DNA from: Desulfovibrio sp. UCD-KL4C
Lineage (GTDB): Bacteria; Desulfobacterota; Desulfovibrionia; Desulfovibrionales; Desulfovibrionaceae
NCBI RefSeq assembly: GCF_006210265.1
Contig: NZ_VCNC01000004.1
Coordinates: 124,001-188,000 of the forward strand
Direction of reading: 5' to 3'
DNA length: 64,000 nt
A program made the translations under genes and the position numbers. The notes below the pieces were generated by a model. It saw only the letters and a program-made list of their open reading frames with translations, made no database searches and had not been told where the DNA came from. Numbering within the stretch: position 1 is the stretch's first letter; each line of letters begins with the position of its first letter. Positions 8,214 through 17,888 of the stretch are shown here, piece after piece.

Positions 8214-8918
8214 TTAACATTTCTCTTGATGAAGATTTAAAAGCTTATACATTAATTCAGCTGTCTCCCAGTCTTCTTGGGTGTCAATATCTTGAACCAA
8301 ATGACGTGGAAGTATTACAGGCTTTGATTTCTGTGTGTATAGTTTAGGTTCAAGCAAAAAATCACGACAGCGAACCCAATAAAATTGGCCGGCATCATGA
8401 TATGCATCTGGCAGGTCTTGAGATCTGGTTGTTTCATGTTCTGGCCAAAACATATTTAAGTAACCTGCTGAGTTTATTTTAAGCGCTCTAAAAATTTGAA
8501 AAGGAAATGATGTTACTGAGAACGTAGAGAGTACTTCCTCATTTTGCAATAAGTTGTTAATACCAGTCGTTAGGTCTTCAGTGCGTATAAATGGAGTTGT
8601 CGCATAAATACAGCATGCGAATTCTGGGGCAACTCCATTATTCGAGAGCCATTCAATAGCGTGAGCAAGGACAGGAGCTGTAGGAGTAAAGTCATCAGCT
8701 AATTCATGTGGTCTTATAAACGGTACAGATGCACCTAGTTTTGTGGCTGTTTCAGCTATTTGTTCTGAATCTGTTGAGACGATTACTTTTTCAAACAGGC
8801 CTGATTCGATAGCTGTCGTTATGGGGTAAGAAATTATAGGCTTGCCAGCGAAGTTTTTGATATTCTTATTTGCAATTCTCTTACTTCCACCCCTTGCTGG
8901 TATAATTGCTACTCTCAT
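8214..8918 (-). CDS. pseF: Pseudaminic acid cytidylyltransferase
   Basis: A 234-residue CMP-sugar synthetase that activates pseudaminic acid with CTP. The nucleotide-binding motif IPARGGSKRIANKNIKNFAGKPI is at residues 5-27, followed by VSTDSEQIAETATKLGA and CCIYATTPFIRTEDL. The C-terminal RHLVQDIDTQEDWETAELMYK is typical of PseF and NeuA. The ATG at 8918 has AAGGGG about 10 bases upstream. A 5-bp gap separates it from pseC and a 9-bp gap from pseG, so it is embedded in a single operon. Confidence 0.93.
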   Translation of the reverse strand: MRVAIIPARGGSKRIANKNIKNFAGKPIISYPITTAIESGLFEKVIVSTDSEQIAETATKLGASVPFIRPHELADDFTPTAPVLAHAIEWLSNNGVAPEFACCIYATTPFIRTEDLTTGINNLLQNEEVLSTFSVTSFPFQIFRALKINSAGYLNMFWPEHETTRSQDLPDAYHDAGQFYWVRCRDFLLEPKLYTQKSKPVILPRHLVQDIDTQEDWETAELMYKLLNLHQEKC

Positions 8919-8923
8919 AACTT

Positions 8924-10069
8924 TTAACCCCTTTGAAGTGCATCTTTAATTAAGCTTAAAACAACAGTAACATCAGAGTCTTCCATTGCCGGAAACATTG
9001 GTAATGAAATTAGTCCATTATATGCTTCTTCTGCAACAGGGCACATCCCTTTATAAGTTCCGAATTTTTTCTTATAATACGGATGTAAATGTACCGGAAT
9101 ATAGTGGACTTGTACCCCAAGCCCCTTTTCGCGTAGATAGTCAAATAATGCCTTACGCTTAGGAGCACAGTCTGATCCTTTAAGCTTGACTACATACAAA
9201 TGGTAAGCATGATTCGCACCAGGTCTGATTTCTAGAGGAGCAAGCTCTTCTATTTCTGCAAATTCATGGTTGTATAGGGACGCTATTTCACGTCTTCTTT
9301 CAATCCATTTTTCAAGTTTTTCAAGCTGGCTTAGCCCCAGTGCACATTGAAAGTCTGTTAGCCTGTAGTTAAAACCAAGTTCTTCCATTTCATAAAACCA
9401 GCCGTCTCTCTGTCTGAAGTCCGCTGTAATTCCATGATTACGGAAAATACGCATGCGTTTATCATATTCAGGGTTATCAGTCACAGCCATCCCGCCTTCA
9501 CCCGTGGTCATGTGTTTGACCGGATGAAAACTGTAGAGTGATATGTCCGCCAGTGATCCAACCATTTGCCCGTTCAGATCTCCTCCAATGCTATGGCAGG
9601 CGTCTGACGCAAGGAATAGGCCGTGTTTATCAGCAATAACTCTGAGTGCATCGTAATCGCAAGGCTGCCCTGCATAGTCTACGGCAATGATTCCTCTGGT
9701 TTTCGGAGTTATGAGTTGTTCAACTTTTTCAGGATCAATCAGCAATGTTTTCGGATCTACATCTGCGAAGATTGGGGTTGCTCCCATATATGCAACACAG
9801 TTAGCAGAAGCTGCAAATGTCATGGGCGGGACGATTACTTCGTCCCCTTCTTTTAATCCAAAAGCATACATTGCGGCATGCAGGGCGGCTGTTCCGCTAT
9901 TCACTGCCACGCCATGTGCAACCTTGGATAGTTTCGCAATCGCCTGTTCAAATTCAGAGACTTTAGGTCCTGTGGTAAGCCAACCTGAAGTCAGAGTATC
10001 AGCAACGGCTTTGAGGTCGCATTCGTCTATGGATTGACGTCCGTATGGTAAAAATTTGGAATTACCCAT
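8924..10069 (-). CDS. pseC: UDP-4-amino-4,6-dideoxy-N-acetyl-beta-L-altrosamine transaminase
   Basis: A 381-residue DegT/DnrJ/EryC1/StrS PLP aminotransferase that converts the PseB product to the 4-amino sugar. Visible motifs are LPYGRQSIDECDLKAVADTLTS at the N-terminus, the phosphate-binding AVNSGTAALHAAMYAFGL, and DYAGQPCDYDALR. The PLP Lys lies in SLYSFHPVKHMTTGEGGM near residue 185. The long C-terminal QVHYIPVHLHPYYKKKFGTYKGMCPVAEEAYNGLISLPMFP matches PseC more closely than the other three DegT-family proteins of this window. It is separated from pseB by 8 bp. Confidence 0.92.
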   Translation of the reverse strand: MGNSKFLPYGRQSIDECDLKAVADTLTSGWLTTGPKVSEFEQAIAKLSKVAHGVAVNSGTAALHAAMYAFGLKEGDEVIVPPMTFAASANCVAYMGATPIFADVDPKTLLIDPEKVEQLITPKTRGIIAVDYAGQPCDYDALRVIADKHGLFLASDACHSIGGDLNGQMVGSLADISLYSFHPVKHMTTGEGGMAVTDNPEYDKRMRIFRNHGITADFRQRDGWFYEMEELGFNYRLTDFQCALGLSQLEKLEKWIERRREIASLYNHEFAEIEELAPLEIRPGANHAYHLYVVKLKGSDCAPKRKALFDYLREKGLGVQVHYIPVHLHPYYKKKFGTYKGMCPVAEEAYNGLISLPMFPAMEDSDVTVVLSLIKDALQRG

Positions 10070-10077
10070 GATTTTCT

Positions 10078-11070
10078 CTATTTTTCAATTTGAAGGGTGG
10101 AGATCATTTCTAACAGCTTTTCACCATTGACCCATTCGGAGTTCATATTTGAACTATATATAAATTCTTCCGCAACAGGTTTTCCACCAATTTGATCATA
10201 CTTATTTTTCATGAATTCTGAATCAGGTTTAATCACATAGTAGTTATCAAATTCTGCTGTATTTCTTGAGTCGTCTGCGGAAATCATTACTTCATGAAGT
10301 TTTTCACCGGGACGAATTCCGATAACTTTAATTTCGCAATCAGGTCCCATTGCTTTGGCAAGATCCACCATGTTCATACTTGGAATTTTCTGAACAAAAA
10401 TTTCTCCACCTATCATTCTTTCAAATCCATCAAGAACAAAATTTACGGATTGCTCTAGAGTTATCCAGAAGCGGGTCATGCGCGGGTCTGTAACTGTTAA
10501 GGTGCCTGTTTCTTTCTGTTTAAGGAACAGAGGAATAACACTACCGCGACTTCCAACTACATTACCGTAACGAACAACGCTGAACTTTGTTTCTCCTGCA
10601 CCTGCGTAAAGATTTCCTGCTACAAAAAGTTTGTCAGAGCATAATTTTGTAGCTCCATATAGATTTACGGGGCTTACAGCTTTATCAGTGCTAAGCGCAA
10701 TAACATTTTTAACGCCAGCGTCTATGGCCGTGTTAATGATGTTTTGTGCTCCGAGAATGTTAGTTTTAATGGCTTCAAAGGGATTGTATTCTGAAGCAGG
10801 AACTTGCTTCATGGCGGCTGCATGAATTACATAGTCAACTCCTTTGAATGCACGCTGTAGCCTTTCTTTATCCCTGACATCACCGATAAAATATCGCATG
10901 CATGGAAATTCTTTTTCTGAAAATTTGCGTGCCATTTGATACTGTTTAAATTCGTCACGGCTGTATATAATGACTCTTTTGGGGGAGAATCTTTTTAAAA
11001 GCATTTCAGTACATTTATGACCGAAAGATCCAGTTCCACCAGTAATTAGAATACTTTTATCGTTAAACAT
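10078..11070 (-). CDS. pseB: UDP-N-acetylglucosamine 4,6-dehydratase (inverting)
   Basis: A 330-residue SDR enzyme that starts the pseudaminic acid pathway by 4,6-dehydration and C5 inversion of UDP-GlcNAc. It has the Rossmann loop TGGTGSFGHKC (10-20), the DVRDKERL motif, HAAAMKQVPASEYNP, the STDKAV block at 127-132, and the catalytic Y138-x-x-x-K142. The intact Tyr separates it from the PglF/WbpM-type enzyme at 23988, where Met replaces Tyr. A strong AAGGAG ribosome site lies 6 bases before the ATG at 11070. It is first of the pse block in the direction of transcription, after the ABC exporter. Confidence 0.94.
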   Translation of the reverse strand: MFNDKSILITGGTGSFGHKCTEMLLKRFSPKRVIIYSRDEFKQYQMARKFSEKEFPCMRYFIGDVRDKERLQRAFKGVDYVIHAAAMKQVPASEYNPFEAIKTNILGAQNIINTAIDAGVKNVIALSTDKAVSPVNLYGATKLCSDKLFVAGNLYAGAGETKFSVVRYGNVVGSRGSVIPLFLKQKETGTLTVTDPRMTRFWITLEQSVNFVLDGFERMIGGEIFVQKIPSMNMVDLAKAMGPDCEIKVIGIRPGEKLHEVMISADDSRNTAEFDNYYVIKPDSEFMKNKYDQIGGKPVAEEFIYSSNMNSEWVNGEKLLEMISTLQIEK

Positions 11071-11089
11071 TATTGCTCCTTTTAATAAA

Positions 11090-12790
11090 TTAGGTGTTCT
11101 TTGTTTTGACCAGGGTGATACCTTTATTGTCTATTTTGTAGACTTTATCGCATTGCGCAATTGTTGACAGTCTGTGCGCTATTATTATCAAAGTTTTATT
11201 TTCGCTAACCTTGAAAATTCGTTCCATGATTTTTTCTTCAGTTTCCTTATCGAGAGCAGAAGTTGCTTCATCCAGAACCAAAATATCCGGTTCTCCGTAT
11301 AATGCTCTTGCGATGGCAATTCTTTGCTTCTGCCCTCCGGAGAGCTGCGAGCCATCCTCCCCGACAGGGGTATTTATCCCATTATATTTATTTAGAAACT
11401 GGAGTAATTCCGCTCTATCTAGTGCTTTTTCGACTTTTTCTTTATCGTATAAGCGCCCAAAGGTCACATTTTGTGCTGCCGTAGAATCGGACAAATATAT
11501 GGATTGTGGGATATAGCCAATTTTACTACGCCACGAAAGAAGATTTTTTTCAGTAAGCGGAACTTCATCTATTGTTAAGCTTCCAGAGAATGAAGTGTAC
11601 ATCCCGATAAGAATGTCAGCTAAAGTACTTTTTCCAGCGCCGCTTTCACCTATAAGGGCAATTTTTTCACCCTTGTTAATGGTAAGATTAATATTTTCTA
11701 AAATGGTGTTTTCAGCATATTTGAATGAGAGGTTGTTAAGAGTTATTTTCTTATTATATGTGAGAGGGGTTGCCCCTAGCTTATGTGTATCAATTTTGTA
11801 GTCGGCAAGTATCAGTTCAAGGGTTTTATTGTAATAAATCATGTTATTGTAGCCGCTTAAAATTCTGTTTACAGAAGGTAGTAAGCGGTACATTGACAGA
11901 GCATAAAGTGACAGGATGGGGATAATCTGCTGAACTGCCATATTGAAATATATGGCGCAGACAATGGCCGCGATGAGCAATGAAAATCCGATACACTCCA
12001 GCGAAAGTCGAGGAATCGTATTATAAGTAGCATTCATTACTGTTGCTTTTGTAAGTCCTGCGCCAGCTTTGTCCAAAGAATTTACAGTTGGTCCTTCACA
12101 GGAAAGTAACTTAATGAATTTGAGGTTACCAAATGATTCACTAATCACTCTGTAAAAAGTTTCTTGAAAAGCATTTCGTTTAAGTCCTTCATTTTTAATT
12201 AAGGATGATACTGTTTTGATTAAAAAAAGAACCATCAATCCTAGAAATATTGTAATCGCTAGAGTTATTTTATAATTTACAACTAATAGTGTCGCATACA
12301 GTAATGTTGTAACAAATGCTTCTGAGATAACTAATAGCAGTGAATAGTAGTAATTGCCTGCATATTGTGCTTCGGAGACAAGGTTTTTAGTTAAATCAGA
12401 AGTATTTCTCTTCATCATATCTTGATATTTGATATGCATGTAATTAGAAAACAGTTTTGTCGAAATGGAATGGAACACACCTTGTGAGAATTTTTGTATA
12501 AGGTATGTGTATCCAAGGTTCATGAATCCACGTGTGAAATAGAAACCAATAAGGACTATACCAAACCAGAGAACGAACATTCTAGGGTCAGTAAAATGTA
12601 GAAAATCGTAGACGTACTTATAGTATTTATTTGAATGTACAAGGTCGAAGTCATTTGCAAGTGTTATAAACGGTAGAATCGCTGAGATTCCTACTGTTTC
12701 AATACATGAAATGATTACAGATACAAAGGCCAGCATAATAATTTTTTTACGCTGTGCTTCGTTTAATATGGCAATGATAGTTTTAAGCAT
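11090..12790 (-). CDS. ABC exporter, permease-ATPase fusion (PglK/MsbA-type flippase)
   Basis: A 566-residue half-transporter. About six membrane spans lie in residues 15-310. The ATPase domain has Walker A GESGAGKST near 382, the signature LSGGQKQRIAIARALYG near 483, Walker B ILVLDEATSALD and the switch AHRLST. This layout is that of MsbA and PglK, which flip lipid-linked saccharides across the inner membrane at the cost of ATP. The locus also carries the PglF-E-D-C-A-type genes and has no Wzx-like gene in view, so a PglK-like job moving an undecaprenyl-PP-linked oligosaccharide is the best inference. No clear ribosome site precedes the ATG at 12790, and the upstream epimerase gene ends 26 bp away. 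Confidence 0.85.
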   Translation of the reverse strand: MLKTIIAILNEAQRKKIIMLAFVSVIISCIETVGISAILPFITLANDFDLVHSNKYYKYVYDFLHFTDPRMFVLWFGIVLIGFYFTRGFMNLGYTYLIQKFSQGVFHSISTKLFSNYMHIKYQDMMKRNTSDLTKNLVSEAQYAGNYYYSLLLVISEAFVTTLLYATLLVVNYKITLAITIFLGLMVLFLIKTVSSLIKNEGLKRNAFQETFYRVISESFGNLKFIKLLSCEGPTVNSLDKAGAGLTKATVMNATYNTIPRLSLECIGFSLLIAAIVCAIYFNMAVQQIIPILSLYALSMYRLLPSVNRILSGYNNMIYYNKTLELILADYKIDTHKLGATPLTYNKKITLNNLSFKYAENTILENINLTINKGEKIALIGESGAGKSTLADILIGMYTSFSGSLTIDEVPLTEKNLLSWRSKIGYIPQSIYLSDSTAAQNVTFGRLYDKEKVEKALDRAELLQFLNKYNGINTPVGEDGSQLSGGQKQRIAIARALYGEPDILVLDEATSALDKETEEKIMERIFKVSENKTLIIIAHRLSTIAQCDKVYKIDNKGITLVKTKNT

Positions 12791-12816
12791 TTATTTATTT
12801 TGATTGCAGCAGTTTT

Positions 12817-13776
12817 CTAATCTTCAAACTCATAATCATTCATATACCAGTCGACAGTCTTTTTAAGACCAACTTCCAGTGGAACTTCAGGTACATACTT
12901 AAGTACCTTGGTAGATTTTGAAATATCTGAAAGGCGGTCTTTTACAGCGTCCCAGTTGCGTCTTTCTATGAAAACGATTTCTGATGAAGAATTAGTGTAT
13001 TCAATAATTAGTTTAGCGAGATCTATGATCTTAGTAGGTTTTCCGGTCCCGCCGTTGAAAATGTCACCGTCAGCAACTTCAGAAGTTGCTGCTAATGTAA
13101 GAAGCTGCGCTGTGTTCCCGACAAAGGTGAAGTCTCTGGTTTCAGTTCCGTCGCCTGTGATGTTCAGAGGTTCACCTTTCATTGCGCGGATAATAAAATT
13201 AGGGATGACGTTACGGTATGCTCCATGCGGCTCATATGGTCCGTATGTGTTGAAAACTCTGATAGATACGCTGGGAATGGCGTACATTGAAGCGTAATAT
13301 TTAACATACAGTTCAGCCGTATACTTGTTGATGGCATAAGGAGTTTCATGCGGATAAATGTAGTCTTCTTCTCGCATGATCGCAGCGTTCCCGTATACGC
13401 ATGATGAAGACGTATATACGAATTTTTTCAGTCCCTTGTTTTCTTTGCAGATCTCAAGGAGGTTCATAGTCCCGATGATATTTGCCTGAACATCTTTGAA
13501 GGGATGATCAACCGAGTTCTGGTTCGCGAAATGTGCTGCCAGATGAAAGACATAGTCCGGTTTGAACTCGTGCATAATTGAGCGATAAGATTCAATTTCA
13601 CCAATATCGCAATTATGAAAAATAATGCGCTCATCACTAGGAAGATAATTCTTATATCCTGAGGAAAGGTTATCGAGAACAAGAACTTGTCCCACTCCGC
13701 CGTCAAGCAGTCGTTCGATCAAATTCAGGCCGATTGCTCCGGCGCCGCCAGTTACAAGAATTTTGGCATTATTCAT
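12817..13776 (-). CDS. NAD-dependent nucleotide-sugar epimerase/dehydratase
   Basis: A 319-residue extended SDR of the GalE/RmlB/WbpP group. The NAD loop TGGAGAIGLNLIERLL is at 8-23, followed by DNLSSGYKNYLP and HLAAHFANQNSVDHP. The catalytic Ser is in YTSSSCVYG and the Y-x-x-x-K is YAINK, about residues 152-156. GDGTETRDFTFVGNTAQLL and GTGKPTKIIDLAKLI are typical of UDP-hexose 4-epimerases. The exact sugar cannot be told from motifs alone. The start ATG at 13776 overlaps the end of the glycosyltransferase upstream by 8 bases. Confidence 0.85.
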   Translation of the reverse strand: MNNAKILVTGGAGAIGLNLIERLLDGGVGQVLVLDNLSSGYKNYLPSDERIIFHNCDIGEIESYRSIMHEFKPDYVFHLAAHFANQNSVDHPFKDVQANIIGTMNLLEICKENKGLKKFVYTSSSCVYGNAAIMREEDYIYPHETPYAINKYTAELYVKYYASMYAIPSVSIRVFNTYGPYEPHGAYRNVIPNFIIRAMKGEPLNITGDGTETRDFTFVGNTAQLLTLAATSEVADGDIFNGGTGKPTKIIDLAKLIIEYTNSSSEIVFIERRNWDAVKDRLSDISKSTKVLKYVPEVPLEVGLKKTVDWYMNDYEFED

Positions 13777-14947
13777 CTATTAAAGCCTCTCGAATGTTTT
13801 CGTAGTTATTATTCATGTTGTAGAAATCTTTGCTACCCTCTTTGAGGGTCGAAGAGTCAGTGGTTGCGAACCGTTTCAGCAGTGCAGCGATTGCGGGAAT
13901 ATCGGAACTGTCTGCAACGAGCAAGTCGTTTTGAATTTTCCTAACAATATCAGTTGTTGTGGATGAAAGCGGCGTAAGCGCTGCAACAGGCTTCCCTGCA
14001 CCGATATAATCCGCAAGTTTTGATGGGAAAAATGGTGAATTATGAAGTGGTGCATCGATTACCAGGAGAATATCAGCGTCAGAAAGCACCTGAATCGATT
14101 TCAAATAAGGAATCGGGTCAAAAATTTTGATTATATCTGGACACTTTTCTTGTGCCATTTTGCGTTCGTCATCTTTCATACGCCCGTAAAAATGGAATTC
14201 CAGATTTTGAGGTTTAACCTGGTCAATTGCTTCTATAAGCGGGGTGACTGAGCGTAGGCCGTAAATGTTGCCGGTATGGGCAATTATTTTTTTACCAACG
14301 CCAGAGATTTTTGGTTTGTAAAGCTCTGGATCAAATACATGGGGCAGAACTCTGATTTTTGTATTGTCGGCTTTAAGGCCGGTAACAAACAAATCTCTCG
14401 TTTTTTCAGAAGTGACGGTGATTTTATCACATTTTGAAATAATTCTAGATTCAAGACCCTTGTTAATATTTTTCTGGAATATTGTTCTGTAGGAAATATA
14501 AGGATTAAGTGTCCATGGGTCGGAAAAATGAGCTGTCCAGTGAATCGTTGGAATAGCTTTTTTAACTTCGAACCCGGCCAGATGGTTAACCAGAGGAGTT
14601 GAGTGGGTGTAAATATTCTTAATCTTAAATTCGGAAATAAGATTAAGCGCAGCTTTTACTGCCGGAAATTTCCACCATAGTTTACGATCTGTAATTTCAA
14701 GTCCGCCGCAAATATAATGCAATGTTTTTTCGAAAGGGAGTCTTTTAACCCTGTGAATGATCAGATTTTCATGGTCACGGATGAGTGCCGGATCAAGAAA
14801 TTCAAAGTCAGGCTTATCACAGGATGTCAGCACATGAACTTTGTGACCTTCTTGAGCTAAGGCAATAGCTCTGCGTTGAACCTGAATTGACTCAGGAGAC
14901 AGAATGGGAGGAAAGTCATATGCTATGAAAAGTATGGGTTTTTTCAT
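13769..14947 (-). CDS. Glycosyltransferase, GT4-like
   Basis: A 392-residue GT-B glycosyltransferase. The N-terminal FIAYDFPPILSPESIQVQRRAIALAQEGHKVHVLT is the usual acceptor-side fold start, with an unusual SPESIQ loop. The C-terminal donor domain has IAHTGNIYGLRSVTPLIEAI and the segment SPFFPSKLADYIGAGKPVAAL, standing where most GT4 enzymes show E-x7-E. It adds one sugar of the repeat or oligosaccharide in the cytoplasm. Its start overlaps the next transferase as ATGA. Linkage and donor are unknown. Confidence 0.8.
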   Translation of the reverse strand: MKKPILFIAYDFPPILSPESIQVQRRAIALAQEGHKVHVLTSCDKPDFEFLDPALIRDHENLIIHRVKRLPFEKTLHYICGGLEITDRKLWWKFPAVKAALNLISEFKIKNIYTHSTPLVNHLAGFEVKKAIPTIHWTAHFSDPWTLNPYISYRTIFQKNINKGLESRIISKCDKITVTSEKTRDLFVTGLKADNTKIRVLPHVFDPELYKPKISGVGKKIIAHTGNIYGLRSVTPLIEAIDQVKPQNLEFHFYGRMKDDERKMAQEKCPDIIKIFDPIPYLKSIQVLSDADILLVIDAPLHNSPFFPSKLADYIGAGKPVAALTPLSSTTTDIVRKIQNDLLVADSSDIPAIAALLKRFATTDSSTLKEGSKDFYNMNNNYENIREALIDE

Positions 14948-16089
14948 GAACTAATTAATTTCCTGTGAATTTCTGAGAAAACAGATTCCGCATGATCTGG
15001 TTCCCAGTGTGAATTGGCGTATAGCATTGCCATTTCGCCAAATTTTTTCCGATTATTTTCATCTGAGAAGAAGTCAATCCCTTTGCGGTATCCTTCAGGG
15101 GAATCGTCAACCAGCATCGCCCATCCGTCTTTGTACTCTGGAACAGGTTTTCCTTTTCGTTTGTTGACCAGGACAGGTAGTCCACTAAGTGAGGCCTCAA
15201 GTACAGTTTTGGGGAGTTCGCTGTATTGTGAATGTCCTGCAAAAAAATCATATTTATGCATCGTACGGCAAAGCTCATCATTTGTAAGAGATGGAATAAA
15301 TTTAACTTTATCAACAAGTCCGAGAGCTGAGGCTAATTCTTTCATTTCTCCGGCCATTACTCCGTCACCGATAACAGTCAGTTCAGCATTTTTGCCATGC
15401 ATTCCCTTAAGCAGGTTGGCGGGGTTTTTAGCTGGAATAAGCCTGCCTACATATAGAATTCGTAAAGGTCCGGTTGATTTATAATTAAGCTTGGGTGAAA
15501 GAGCCGCATTGTTAATTACATTGTATGCTATAATAGGGGAGGTAACGCCGTGGTTACGTGCGTAATCAACAATGGAGCCGTAGACACAACTTACTTTATC
15601 AGCAGATTTTAGAGTGTAGTGCTCAACTGCTTTTGATAGTTGATAAAAAACTTGGGTTTTAAAACCGACCTCTTTTTTTGCTCTTGTTGCATCCGGTTGT
15701 GTATGCAGTGAGACAAACAGAGGAATATTTAGTTCTTCGTGAATACGTGCTCCGAGATAGCCGTTAAGAAAGTTTCCGTAACAGCGGATAAGTTGAGGAT
15801 TAATAGCTTTTGCTAGAGCAATACCCTGATTAGACCAGTTCTTTAGTAGTAATGGCCTCCAGAGTGTTTTTGCCAGCAGTGACATTCCCGAAGGAATATT
15901 ATGTAATGTTAATTTTGCATCTCCGACAGTTCTTTGCAGTGGGCCTCTCTCAGGCTTATCGTCATTGGTCATTAAGATATGCACATGCTTGAAGATGCCG
16001 CCTGGATTATAGTAGCGGTCAATTAATTCGCCTTTCTCAATGATGTGTGAGAGGCGATCAGTTATTATAACAAGCAGTGTTTTTTGCAT
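14944..16089 (-). CDS. Glycosyltransferase, GT4 family
   Basis: A 381-residue GT-B retaining-type transferase. The donor domain carries ILYVGRLIPAKNPANLLKGM near 212, LTVIGDGVMAGEMKELASALGL, and the E-x7-E-like SQYSELPKTVLEASLSGLPVLVNKRKGKPV near 315. The N-terminal half includes LIRCYGNFLNGYLGARIHEELNIPLFVSLHTQPD. It is the second of a coupled transferase pair (ATGA overlap with the following gene). It lies 14 bp downstream of the carbamoyltransferase gene. Donor and linkage cannot be assigned. Confidence 0.85.
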   Translation of the reverse strand: MQKTLLVIITDRLSHIIEKGELIDRYYNPGGIFKHVHILMTNDDKPERGPLQRTVGDAKLTLHNIPSGMSLLAKTLWRPLLLKNWSNQGIALAKAINPQLIRCYGNFLNGYLGARIHEELNIPLFVSLHTQPDATRAKKEVGFKTQVFYQLSKAVEHYTLKSADKVSCVYGSIVDYARNHGVTSPIIAYNVINNAALSPKLNYKSTGPLRILYVGRLIPAKNPANLLKGMHGKNAELTVIGDGVMAGEMKELASALGLVDKVKFIPSLTNDELCRTMHKYDFFAGHSQYSELPKTVLEASLSGLPVLVNKRKGKPVPEYKDGWAMLVDDSPEGYRKGIDFFSDENNRKKFGEMAMLYANSHWEPDHAESVFSEIHRKLISS

Positions 16090-16103
16090 AAGATATTAGT
16101 GAA

Positions 16104-17873
16104 TTATATTCCAAGATCCTTTTTGATCTTTTCACTCATAATGGCAGTTTCGCCAAGCATGAGAATATCGACTGTTCCAATTTTATATGAATTTAAAGCA
16201 TCTTGTGGAGACATGACTATAGGCTCTTCATGAGAGTTAAAACTTGTGTTCACAAGAGTAGGAATTCCTGTGAGATCACGAAATTCTTTTAGAATGTCAT
16301 AGTATAGATTATTTTCATTACGACTAACAATTTGAGGGCGTGCAGTTCCATCAATGTGAACTACTGCAGATGCTTTTTTTTGCATGATTTCTTTAACATT
16401 GTAAGTAATGGTCATAAAATTTGCAGTATTTTGGCATGGATCATAGTCTTTAAGACATCTATCTGCATCTTCATCAAGAATAAACGGTGCAAAAGGCATA
16501 AATTCTGTTCGGTTTAATCTTTTGTTGATTGATTCATTGATAGTGTTGTCGGCAGGGTTAGCAATAATAGATCTTGCTCCTAGAGCGCGTGGTCCGTACT
16601 CCATACCTTTATTAAAGAAACCTATTATGTATTGTTTGCTTAAAGCTTTGGCAGCAAAAGTTGCTGCAGATTCTTTTAGCTCTACAGCATTAAGTCCAGC
16701 TCTAGTGATTGCTATATCTATTTCTTCTTTAGTGTATTCTGGGCCATAGTAGACGTTTTTCTGTTTTTTCCTAAACAGCTTGTCCTTTTGTGAAGAATCT
16801 AAGGCTAAGTAAGCCGCACCTAAAGCTAAACCTCCATCGCCCATATTGGGAACAACAGATACATTTTCGAAAAGTTTGGCGTTTTTGATTCGTTGGTTAA
16901 GCAGGACGTTTGCAAAAGCTCCACCTGAAAGTAGTAGCTGTTTGCCTTTTAAATTAAACTTGCCAGAATAATAAGACAGAAATTCTAAAATAATCTCTTC
17001 GAACCATTTTTGTAATGAGCTGGCAATGTCTTCTTTAGTAAAGCCTTGTAGATCTTCTTTCATATCATTAATCATTTTTGTATGATAAATGATTCCGCTA
17101 GAGATAAAGCGGCCATATCTTGATAACTTTTTTGAAAGTGAATTTGCAGCATAAGGCAGACGGCAGACAAATTGACCTTCTTCGAAGCGGAGAAGTTGTC
17201 TAAAATAGTCTATTGCTAAAGGTTTTCCTCTAGCTGCCAACCCAGTAAGTTTTCCTTCATGTCTATTACGTTTAAAACCTAGAAGTTTCGTTACATTCGC
17301 GTATACATCGGCAGGGGAGTCGTGGACAACTCCATTAATTTTTTGGGAGCATGCAAGTTTTTTGAAAGAGTCTCTTTCAGTACTGTATATTGACCAGTTA
17401 ATACCGTCGCCACCGCCATCGAGGGAAAGCATTACGGCATTTTCTATAGGATAAGTGGCGTACGAAGAAGCAACATGTGCTAAATGGTGGTCCACATATT
17501 TAATGTCGCCCTTATATCCAGACTCTCTGAAATATTTTTCAACTTTAGTATGAATGGTTTCTGTGTCAAAAAAGTGCATTAAAGCCTTTAGTCGTATATT
17601 AGGAGAGACTTCATTTGAAAAGTCTGCACTTATTTTTTCAAAATAGATTGCGGGACGATAAGACCTCATATTTTTTGAGCTTGTACCTGCAATGACTATT
17701 TCACTAATTTCATCAAGTGTGACATCTTGATTCTTAAGGCATTCAGCTATCGCTTGAAATGGAAACCCTGTGTAGTTCTTAATTCTTGTGACTCGTTCTT
17801 CAGCAATTGCAGTTATTTTATTATTGATAAGGCAAGCTGTTGCATCGTGGCCTATATGTAGTCCTAATTTCAT
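16104..17873 (-). CDS. NodU/CmcH-family carbamoyltransferase
   Basis: A 589-residue O-carbamoyltransferase. The N-terminal Kae1-like domain starts LGLHIGHDATACLINN and continues AIAEERVTRIKNYTGFP, VDHHLAHVASSYATYP, LSLDGGGDGINWS and LLSGGAFANVLLNQRI. The C-terminal YrdC-like domain has EYGPRALGARSIIANPAD, the conserved FMPFAPFILDE and TGIPTLVNTSFNSHEEPIVMSPQDAL. It uses carbamoyl phosphate and ATP to carbamoylate a sugar hydroxyl, as NodU does on Nod factor. AAGGA lies 9 bases before the ATG. A 27-residue ORF ends 15 bp upstream and an SGNH-like gene lies beyond it, a set that recurs around carbamoyltransferases. It probably decorates the glycan of this locus. Confidence 0.92.
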   Translation of the reverse strand: MKLGLHIGHDATACLINNKITAIAEERVTRIKNYTGFPFQAIAECLKNQDVTLDEISEIVIAGTSSKNMRSYRPAIYFEKISADFSNEVSPNIRLKALMHFFDTETIHTKVEKYFRESGYKGDIKYVDHHLAHVASSYATYPIENAVMLSLDGGGDGINWSIYSTERDSFKKLACSQKINGVVHDSPADVYANVTKLLGFKRNRHEGKLTGLAARGKPLAIDYFRQLLRFEEGQFVCRLPYAANSLSKKLSRYGRFISSGIIYHTKMINDMKEDLQGFTKEDIASSLQKWFEEIILEFLSYYSGKFNLKGKQLLLSGGAFANVLLNQRIKNAKLFENVSVVPNMGDGGLALGAAYLALDSSQKDKLFRKKQKNVYYGPEYTKEEIDIAITRAGLNAVELKESAATFAAKALSKQYIIGFFNKGMEYGPRALGARSIIANPADNTINESINKRLNRTEFMPFAPFILDEDADRCLKDYDPCQNTANFMTITYNVKEIMQKKASAVVHIDGTARPQIVSRNENNLYYDILKEFRDLTGIPTLVNTSFNSHEEPIVMSPQDALNSYKIGTVDILMLGETAIMSEKIKKDLGI

Positions 17874-17888
17874 TGTTATGATTCCTTG

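Noticed and set aside
14955-15317. 120-codon frame in another register inside the GT4 gene on the same strand
   Set aside because: Fully inside a gene with clear GT4 motifs; its product has no motif and the overlap would be total.
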